Shown here: positions 23,371-30,122 of the stretch, one piece after another | Layout of the letters: the number at the start of each line of letters is the position of its first letter | Position numbering within the stretch: position 1 is the stretch's first letter | DNA from: CAZUCD01 sp964618855 | GTDB lineage: Bacteria; Sumerlaeota; Sumerlaeia; SLMS01; JANRJK01 | Direction: 5' to 3' | NCBI GenBank assembly: GCA_964618855.1 | Contig: CAZUCD010000031.1 | Coordinates: 1-30,122, forward strand | Length of the DNA: 30,122 nucleotides | The notes under the pieces: generated by a model | The model's database searches: none | What the model was told of the DNA's origin: nothing | What the model saw: only the letters and a program-made list of their open reading frames with translations | Made by a program: the position numbers and the translations under genes

Positions 23371-25315
23371 CCCCGGATGGGCGGCGCCGCGCGTCGTCCT
23401 CCCCTGCCTTGCGGATGAAGGCCGCCGGGTCCTTCTCGAACTCCTCCCTCAGGCGCAGCAGGTCCGCGTTCTGGGGTTCCTGCACGATTAGCCTCGCCAG
23501 CGCCCGGCGCGCCCCCTCCGCGTCCCCCTGCACGAGCGAAATGCGCATGAGTTCGAACAGGTCCTGCTGCGTGAGCGATCCGTGCAGTTCGAGCGCGGCC
23601 TCGAAGGCGCGCCTGGCCTCCTTGATGTCCCCGCACTGCGCCGCTGTCTGGCCGAGCTCCACCAGTATCTCCCACTGTCCGGGCTGCTGCCGCTCGGCCA
23701 TCTGGAGAAGCCGCATCGCGCGGCACGCATCGCCCCCGTGGACCTTGGCGATGATGCCCGCAAGCGAGAATAGCCCCACCGCCCCGAGCTGCTCCGGGGG
23801 AACGGACGTGAGGAGTTCCTCCGCGCGGTCGTAGTCCTCCACGAGGATGTAGAGCGCCGCGCGCAGTTCCGGCCCCGGCTCCGCGAGCTGCCCCTTCAGG
23901 TGCGTGAACCTCGGGTCCATCGTGATCCAGGCGGGCCATGACGCGAACGCCAGCAGCGCGAACGCCGCGAGCGGGGAACGCCACTCCGTCCAGGGGCGCT
24001 TCATCAGCACCATCCTTGCGAACGAGGACGCTCCGATCCCGGCCATCACGATGAAGGGAGGCGCGAAGGCGAGCCGGTAGCGCTCCGTGATGAAGAACGG
24101 CAGGATGGAGAGGGGCAGCAGGATCATCGCGCCGATGAACACGCGCAGGGACCAGTCGCGCCGCCTCCACGCAAAGACGGCCCCGGCCGCGGCAAGGGGA
24201 TAGAACGTCCCCCACCCGAGGAAAGGCAGCCGCAGCACCGGCACTTCGTCCAGCATGGCGCGATGGTGGTATATCTGGGGGAAGTCGTGGTGGAAGAATA
24301 GTATCAGCAGCTTGCGCCGCATGAGGGTGATCTGCGGCCCGATTGGGCCGGAAAGGAACTTCGCCGACTCGTGCATCCAGTAGTCGTTGATCTCGCGCGA
24401 GCTCACGTCGTCGCGCCGATAGTACTCCCTCGCCGCGTAGAGCCCGCGGGGCTCCAGCGACGTCGTTGGCGGCTCCTCGTAAACGCCCACGGCGCGGGGG
24501 TTGTTCCCGATGAAGAGGTTCATGCCCATGTTGCTGGTCAGGAAGACGAAGTCCTTCTCCGCGCGTGCATTGTGCGCCGCGATTGGCAGAAGGGGCAGGA
24601 TCGTCCCAAGCACCACCGCACACGCAGACAGAATTCGGTGCCGGGGTAGCAGCGTGCTTCCGGCGGCCACGAGGGGCATCGCCGCCACCAGCGGCGCCAG
24701 CGCGAGCGTGTTGCCCCGGAACAGCGCGCTGATTCCCGTCAGCACGCCCGCCGCCAGGCCCATCGCAACCAGCCCGCCCGGGGACCGTTCCCCATCCCGC
24801 GGTCCCGCAAGGCGCGCAGCAGCGAACAGGGCGGCCATCGTCGCAAACCCGGCTGATATCTCCATCAGCACCGTCTGCTCGTAGAAGATCACCACTTCCG
24901 CAAGTGCCCAGAGCAGACCCGCGCACAGTGCCGCGCCCCGTCCCCAGAACTCGCGCGTTGCGCACACCAGCAGCGCCAGCGTCCCCCCCGAAAGGGCCAT
25001 GTTGAGGATGCGCGCCCAGCCGAGCGCCGGATCGGGCGCCGTCATCTTGTACCAGACCCCAAGCAGCATCGGATAGGCCGGGCTCATGAAGAAGGCCTCC
25101 TCCTGCTGCCAGATTCCTGTCATAAAGTAGAGCGAGCGCGCCTGGTAGTAGAGCGCGTCGGCAAGGAGCGTGGACCCGAACACGGACTCGCCCATTTGGC
25201 GGAAGGCCACCAGCCTTGGCGCAAGGAACAGCAGAGCGACCGCGACGAGCCCAAGCCTCCAGCCACGCTCGGAGAGCAGGCTTTCCCCCGTTGGCGCGGC
25301 GCTATTGTCCCGCAC
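23342..25315 (-). CDS. Multi-pass glycosyltransferase (ArnT/PMT-like) with C-terminal TPR-like domain
   Basis: 657 aa. The N-terminal two thirds have about ten hydrophobic helices (for example WRLGLVAVALLFLAPRLV at 19-36 and FWGRGAALCAGLLWALAEVVI). After the first helix comes a GSTLLADALYYQARSL block, with Asp53 in the position of the superfamily's acidic residue. From about 480 the protein is soluble and shows TPR-like helix pairs (YDRAEELLTSVPPEQLG, AMRLLQMAERQQPGQWE, GDIKEARRAFEAAL). It should transfer a polyprenyl-phosphate sugar to an unknown acceptor. The GTG start overlaps the stop of the GT2 gene by 14 bases, so the two are coupled; the end overlaps a convergent transferase gene by 29 bases. 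Confidence 0.85.
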   Translation of the reverse strand: MRDNSAAPTGESLLSERGWRLGLVAVALLFLAPRLVAFRQMGESVFGSTLLADALYYQARSLYFMTGIWQQEEAFFMSPAYPMLLGVWYKMTAPDPALGWARILNMALSGGTLALLVCATREFWGRGAALCAGLLWALAEVVIFYEQTVLMEISAGFATMAALFAAARLAGPRDGERSPGGLVAMGLAAGVLTGISALFRGNTLALAPLVAAMPLVAAGSTLLPRHRILSACAVVLGTILPLLPIAAHNARAEKDFVFLTSNMGMNLFIGNNPRAVGVYEEPPTTSLEPRGLYAAREYYRRDDVSSREINDYWMHESAKFLSGPIGPQITLMRRKLLILFFHHDFPQIYHHRAMLDEVPVLRLPFLGWGTFYPLAAAGAVFAWRRRDWSLRVFIGAMILLPLSILPFFITERYRLAFAPPFIVMAGIGASSFARMVLMKRPWTEWRSPLAAFALLAFASWPAWITMDPRFTHLKGQLAEPGPELRAALYILVEDYDRAEELLTSVPPEQLGAVGLFSLAGIIAKVHGGDACRAMRLLQMAERQQPGQWEILVELGQTAAQCGDIKEARRAFEAALELHGSLTQQDLFELMRISLVQGDAEGARRALARLIVQEPQNADLLRLREEFEKDPAAFIRKAGEDDARRRPSGVSDRSAGRR

Positions 25316-26078
25316 GGTTCAGTCGCGAGCGCCCCTCGCGCAGCATGTGCAACGTCTCCAGGATCGTCAGGCCCAGGCGTATCTTCGACGCGCCGCGCTT
25401 GCGGTCGTAGCGCAGGATGAACGGCACCTCGCGGATCCTCGCGCCCAGGCACGCGAGGTTGAGCAGCACCTGATCCGTGCAGGCGAACCCGCCGCGCGTG
25501 ATGATCCGGTCGCCGTAGTGCCCCATGCCACGCCTGATCAGCCCCATCCGGTAGGCCCGGTAGCCGCACGTGTAGTCGCGCACGCCCCGGATGCGGAGCA
25601 CGAGCGAGAACACCACGAGCGCGGCCAGGCTGAGCAACTGCCTGAACAGGGGGACGCCATGCTGGCGGCTCCCCCTGTGGTAGCGCGACGCGATCACGAT
25701 GTCGGCGCCACGGTCCACCTGCTCCAGCATCGAGGGTATGTGCCGGGGCGGGTGCGTGTCGTCCGCGTCCATGCAGACCAGCACGTCCTCGTCGGAGGTC
25801 GACAGCTCCAGGGCGGCGCGGAAGCCTGTCTTGATCGCCTCGCCGAGCCCCTTGTTCTGCCCATGGCGGACAAGGTGGACGGGGATTGACTTCGCTGCCG
25901 CCTCGGCGACTGCGGCGGTGCGGTCCCGGCTTCCGTCATCCACGATGATGATGCAAAGGTCGATCTCCGGGCGTGCCAGAGCCAGGCGCTTGAAAGAGCG
26001 CAGGAGCGGGGGGAGCGACTCCTCCTCGTTGAAGGCGGGGAGGGCGACGATGACGCGGCGGCGGACGGCGGAACTCAT
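25302..26078 (-). CDS. GT2-family, DPM1-like polyprenyl-phosphate glycosyltransferase
   Basis: 258 aa GT-A enzyme. Seen: VALPAFNEEESLPPLL (11-26), the DDGS motif (47-50) after IIIV, NKGLGEAIKTGF (75-86), the metal-binding DAD (104-106) and SRYHRGSRQHGVP (131-143). One hydrophobic segment (LLSLAALVVFSLVL) near 148-161 may be peripheral or a single helix. The family makes polyprenyl-phosphate-linked sugars (mannose or glucose), the donor used by ArnT/PMT transferases. That fits its coupling to the 657-aa transferase, whose GTG lies within its last 14 bases. The frame extends to 26261; the ATG at 26078 begins at the fold and is chosen although no good Shine-Dalgarno is visible. Confidence 0.9.
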   Translation of the reverse strand: MSSAVRRRVIVALPAFNEEESLPPLLRSFKRLALARPEIDLCIIIVDDGSRDRTAAVAEAAAKSIPVHLVRHGQNKGLGEAIKTGFRAALELSTSDEDVLVCMDADDTHPPRHIPSMLEQVDRGADIVIASRYHRGSRQHGVPLFRQLLSLAALVVFSLVLRIRGVRDYTCGYRAYRMGLIRRGMGHYGDRIITRGGFACTDQVLLNLACLGARIREVPFILRYDRKRGASKIRLGLTILETLHMLREGRSRLNRAGQ

Positions 26079-26197
26079 GGGCCGCGAAGGTTTCCACGAT
26101 TCCTCCCCCCAGCCGAAAGCCAAAATGGCAGTCATGCCCGCAATCGCCGGGCAGCCGTGCTTGACGTGGACATCCCCGGCGCCACAGATGGGCGGAG

Positions 26198-27334
26198 ATG
26201 AACGGACCCGCCCCAACCCGCCCCAACTGCGCCCCCCTCGTCCATCCCCGGCGCGACCCATTGCTGCGCAAGGCGCGTCTCGCCGCCGCCGGAGTGTGCG
26301 CCGTGGCGAACGGCGGCATGTTCTGGCTCGGGCTCTACGGCGTGATGAATGGCGCGCCCCTGAACCTGGCGACGGTCGCCGTGTTCGCCGTCGCGCTCAT
26401 CGTGGTCGGCACGCGCCTGCCCATACTAGTCGAGCTCTTCATCGGCATCCTTGACCGCGACGAGCACCTCGAGTCCGCGCCACCCCTCGGTGAGGTGCTC
26501 TCGCGCATGGTGGTCGGCGTGGCGCTCCCGTGGTGCGTCGCAACGCTCGCGCTGACGCGGCTGGGCAGCACGGAGGCCGGCTTCTGGGCGCTGCTCGCGC
26601 TGCTCGTGCTGGATGTCGTGTACAGGTTCTGCGGGTTCGGGGGATGGCGCGGGCCCCACATCGCGACGGATATCCTGCGGGCGGTCGTTTCCCAGGATGC
26701 AGAGCGCGGGGCGCTCGCCTTCGCACAGGCCGCGACCGCCACGCCGCGCGAGTTCGAGACCAGCGCGCTCGTCGTGTCGAGCCTCGCCATCAGGCGCGGG
26801 AGCCGCCATGTCCTCGACGTCCTGCATGGCGCCGCGCAGCGACGCCTGTCGGAACCCGGGGCCGCGGAGAACCCCCACCTACGCCGCACGCTCCTCATCC
26901 TTGAGGCGGACCGCGCGCGCATGGAGGACACGCTGGCGTCCAGCGAGCCGGAGGCGCGCGCCCTGCGCGAGACGGGCGCCGGCCACCCACGCCGCCTCTC
27001 CCTCGCGCTGTTCGTCGCCACCGCCGCACTCGAGACCGACCAGCCGCGCGCAGCTATCGACGCGCTCGCGCGCCTGCACAGCCGCGACGTCATGCCGGCA
27101 GCCGCGCGCGTCGTCGTGAACTGGCTCCTGCGGGAGGCCGCACGCCGCGCGGGGGACGAAGCGCTTGCGGAACGCTGCCGGCTGGCGCTCTCGACGTTCA
27201 ACCTGCGCCGCGAGGCGGGCGCCATCTCCACGGAGCAACCCGGCGTTGCCCCGCACGACGATCCCTACTCGCGCTGGATCGCCCGCGCGAAGGAGGACAT
27301 GCAGCGCCCGCAGGCGCATACGCCCACCGCCTGA
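26198..27334 (+). CDS. Membrane protein of unknown function with helical C-terminal domain
   Basis: 378 aa. Four hydrophobic segments lie at about 28-50, 57-80, 105-122 and 128-145, followed by an Arg/Ala-rich soluble helical region of about 230 residues in which helix pairs such as PRAAIDALARLHSRDVMP suggest TPR-like repeats. No enzymatic motif is seen. A GGAG sits directly before the ATG with almost no spacing, so the start is a guess; the next in-frame Met options are weaker. It diverges from the GT2 gene. Confidence 0.7.
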   Translation: MNGPAPTRPNCAPLVHPRRDPLLRKARLAAAGVCAVANGGMFWLGLYGVMNGAPLNLATVAVFAVALIVVGTRLPILVELFIGILDRDEHLESAPPLGEVLSRMVVGVALPWCVATLALTRLGSTEAGFWALLALLVLDVVYRFCGFGGWRGPHIATDILRAVVSQDAERGALAFAQAATATPREFETSALVVSSLAIRRGSRHVLDVLHGAAQRRLSEPGAAENPHLRRTLLILEADRARMEDTLASSEPEARALRETGAGHPRRLSLALFVATAALETDQPRAAIDALARLHSRDVMPAAARVVVNWLLREAARRAGDEALAERCRLALSTFNLRREAGAISTEQPGVAPHDDPYSRWIARAKEDMQRPQAHTPTA

Positions 27335-27347
27335 GTGGCTCCTCGAA

Positions 27348-27376
27348 TTGACAGATTGGGGCCGCAGGGGTTGAGT
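27348..27376 (+). promoter_or_regulatory. Candidate promoter of the Gly/Cys-rich gene
   Basis: A perfect -35 TTGACA (27348-27353) stands 17 bases before TTGAGT (27371-27376, three of six -10 bases). Transcription would begin near 27383, leaving a leader of about 70 bases before the ATG at 27455. It lies right after the stop of the upstream membrane gene and gives the secreted protein its own transcript. Confidence 0.45.
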
Positions 27377-27454
27377 TTCACCGATGCACACGCGCGCCCG
27401 CGGGCGGGGCATTCGGCGATTTGTACCAGGGTCTCACGGAGGGGAGCGGAGAAG

Positions 27455-28627
27455 ATGAACTGGCTGGCCACCATGATCGCAACTTTGGGATTCGCCGCCC
27501 TTGGCGTGGCCCATGGCGCGGAGTACCCATCCGCCGACCACGGCGGGGCGAACCTCACGCTCGCGGACGGCGACGTGATCTGGGGCGTCCACACAGGCAT
27601 CGGGAACCTCACGATACCCGCCGGCGTCGTCGTCAAAGTGGAACCGTACGACGGGAGCAACCGATCGGACCAAATGTCCAACACGCAGACGGGCACGGTT
27701 CGGATCGAGGCTGAATCCGTCAACATCGAAGGCGTACTCACAGCCGACAGCGCCGGTTACAGTGGCGCCGGAGGTGCAGGCGGATCCGCCCCATACGTGG
27801 CAGGTTGCACCCGCGGCGAGGGGGGACCTGGCAGGTACCAGTACTCGCTCTTCAACTCACTGCTGGCTGGCGGGGATGGAACCATGTGTTGCGGGTTCAA
27901 TCTCATGACTTGCGGAGGGTCCTGCTGTGGCGGGTTCTATTGTGGAGGAGGCTCCCTCATGTGGGGTGGATCCCCCAGGGAGGCCGATGGCTTCGACTTT
28001 GGCTACTCCAAGGCAGCGCCGGGTGAATGGTGGCGGGCCTGCGGAGGCTACATGTCCGGATACGGAGTTGGCATGAACTCGGACACGACCACCGACGAGA
28101 AGATCATCATGGGCAGCGGGGGAGCAGGGTCCCATGGCGGTTTCGGTGGGGGAGCCGAACAAGCGCGGGGCGATGGGGGCGCCAGCGGGGGGAACGGCGG
28201 AGGTTCAATCGCGCTCGTCGCCCGACTTTCGCTCAGCCTCGGACCGGCTGCCCGCATCTCTGCCGAGGGTGACATGGGGCGCGGCCGCGTGCCACCCCCC
28301 ACCACGGGATGCCGTGGTGCAGATGGTGCGGCCACCTATCCCCCAGACCCCGCGCTGGTCATCGACATGGCGGACTGGACCAATTCTGGGGGCGCGGGAG
28401 CCGGCGGGGGAATCCTCCTTCAGTGCAAAACTCTAGACGGATTCGACCTCCAGCCCGGGGCCACCATCAGTAACCTCGGGGGCGGCGGACTCGTTCAGAA
28501 TGGGGGTACTGTCAAACTGTTCTACATTCAGAACCAGCCCAGCACCATCGGGGTGACGATTCAGACCGGACGTCTCTTCCTTCGTGGAGGAGTCGCAGCC
28601 GCTTCCTCGAGTTGGCAGGCCTATTGA
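27455..28627 (+). CDS. Secreted glycine- and cysteine-rich surface protein
   Basis: 390 aa. A signal-type start MNWLATMIATLGFAALGVAHGA|E is visible but its first part has no basic residue. The mature protein has beta-solenoid-like rungs such as TVRIEAESVNIEGVLTADSA, GGGSIALVARLSLS with ARISAEG, and GGGILLQCKTLDGF with ATISNLGGG, separated by Gly-rich stretches. A cluster at 145-163 (CCGFNLMTCGGSCCGGFYC) holds six of the ten cysteines and may form disulfides or bind metal. The protein resembles glycine-rich surface or adhesin-like proteins of planctomycete-type genomes; no enzymatic role is evident. GGAG appears twice before the ATG (27455) and excludes the longer frame (27335). Confidence 0.8.
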   Translation: MNWLATMIATLGFAALGVAHGAEYPSADHGGANLTLADGDVIWGVHTGIGNLTIPAGVVVKVEPYDGSNRSDQMSNTQTGTVRIEAESVNIEGVLTADSAGYSGAGGAGGSAPYVAGCTRGEGGPGRYQYSLFNSLLAGGDGTMCCGFNLMTCGGSCCGGFYCGGGSLMWGGSPREADGFDFGYSKAAPGEWWRACGGYMSGYGVGMNSDTTTDEKIIMGSGGAGSHGGFGGGAEQARGDGGASGGNGGGSIALVARLSLSLGPAARISAEGDMGRGRVPPPTTGCRGADGAATYPPDPALVIDMADWTNSGGAGAGGGILLQCKTLDGFDLQPGATISNLGGGGLVQNGGTVKLFYIQNQPSTIGVTIQTGRLFLRGGVAAASSSWQAY

Positions 28628-28722
28628 CATGGCGCGGGCCATCAATTCTGGCGAGTGACCGACCGGTCGACCCCAGCATCCCCCTTGATCGTGTGCTTCC
28701 GGACGCCCGACCATCGCGCATC

Positions 28723-29037
28723 ATGACGCGACCCGGCGAAACCACGGACCTCTCGCTCAGATGCCTCATCGCAGGTGGCGTCTCGGGGCTTTGCTGCGGG
28801 CTCGCGTGCGGACTCGGCGCGCTCGCGCTGCTGGGAAGCGCGGCCCAGCCCGGCGCGCTCCTCGCGCTCTCATGCGCGTGGGGTGCCCTCGGGGGAGGCT
28901 TCCTCGGCGGACTCTCGGGCCTCTTCGGCTTGGCGCGCGGATGGCCGGAGCGCCGCACGACGGTGCTCGCCGCGACCGCTCCGGTCATGGCCGCCCTGGC
29001 ACTTGCTTTGGCCGCAATCTTCCAACTCTCAAACTGA
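28723..29037 (+). CDS. Small membrane protein of unknown function
   Basis: 104 aa with about three hydrophobic segments (CLIAGGVSGLCCGLACGLGALALLG, LLALSCAWGALGGGFLGGLSGLFGLA and LAATAPVMAALALALAAIFQL). Gly-rich helices with no motif I know. The frame opens at 28612, but the extension is hydrophilic and non-native, so the ATG at 28723 is chosen; no Shine-Dalgarno is seen. It could be a false ORF, but the clean helix pattern makes it likely real. Confidence 0.6.
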   Translation: MTRPGETTDLSLRCLIAGGVSGLCCGLACGLGALALLGSAAQPGALLALSCAWGALGGGFLGGLSGLFGLARGWPERRTTVLAATAPVMAALALALAAIFQLSN

Positions 29038-29095
29038 TCCCCCGTCCCCGACCCTTGACCTCATTCACCATGCCCAACACAGGACACATGACCCA

Positions 29096-30122
<1,027 letters not shown>

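Noticed and set aside
28660..28669. Palindrome CGACCGGTCG after the Gly/Cys-rich gene
   Set aside because: Short palindromes are common at this GC content, and there is no T run or second copy to support an operator or terminator.

Overview
The window is a GC-rich, densely coding stretch, probably from an uncultivated bacterium assembled from a metagenome: it contains a 10-base run of N, and the sequence just left of it looks chimeric. The gene content fits a member or relative of the PVC/Planctomycetota-like lineages (Sumerlaeota or Hydrogenedentota are also possible). The pointers are a membrane Ser/Thr-kinase-like protein with a large TPR domain, an orphan helical-plus-fibronectin-III protein, a lone prepilin-like protein, LVIVD-repeat and glycine-rich secreted proteins, and many polyprenyl-sugar glycosyltransferases. 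This placement is inference; there is no rRNA or phylogenetic marker analysis behind it. I see no tRNA, rRNA, CRISPR array, insertion sequence or phage gene, and no gene-free stretch longer than 300 bases.

Left block (1-7.65 kb, all minus strand): an SO_0444-type permease, a PLP-dependent Cys/Met-metabolism enzyme and an AhpD-like protein form a likely operon. They are followed by a secreted DUF3352-like protein, a single-domain response regulator with a clear intrinsic terminator, and thrS. The thrS leader carries a row of 8-base repeats, and the synthetase has a large insertion in its catalytic domain.

Middle block (7.7-16.2 kb): a helical/FN3 protein (+) meets a 1298-residue kinase-like membrane protein (-) whose catalytic loop is degenerate. 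gluQ (+) meets an LVIVD-repeat protein (-). Both convergent pairs overlap by the same four bases, CTAA. Then come two coupled small membrane proteins and a prepilin-like gene with a leader hairpin, a strong ribosome binding site and a GNRA-capped terminator.

Envelope block (16.2-27.3 kb): a membrane-anchored protein coupled to a GT4 glycosyltransferase, lspA, a second GT4, an orphan MoxR-type AAA+ ATPase, two convergent multi-pass glycosyltransferases, a DPM-like GT2 and an unknown membrane protein. The GT2 and the downstream multi-pass transferase overlap and could form a donor-and-transferase pair for polyprenyl-phosphate sugars. One multi-pass gene is interrupted by the assembly gap and about 125 bases of antisense citrate-synthase-like sequence.

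Right end (27.3-30.1 kb): a secreted glycine/cysteine-rich protein with its own promoter-like sequence, a small membrane protein, and asd (aspartate-semialdehyde dehydrogenase), which runs off the window.

I did not find a convincing new multi-gene defence or mobile system. The most unusual items are the degenerate kinase-TPR protein, the ThrRS insertion, the 8-base repeat leader, the Cys-knot-like glycine-rich protein and the chimeric gap.
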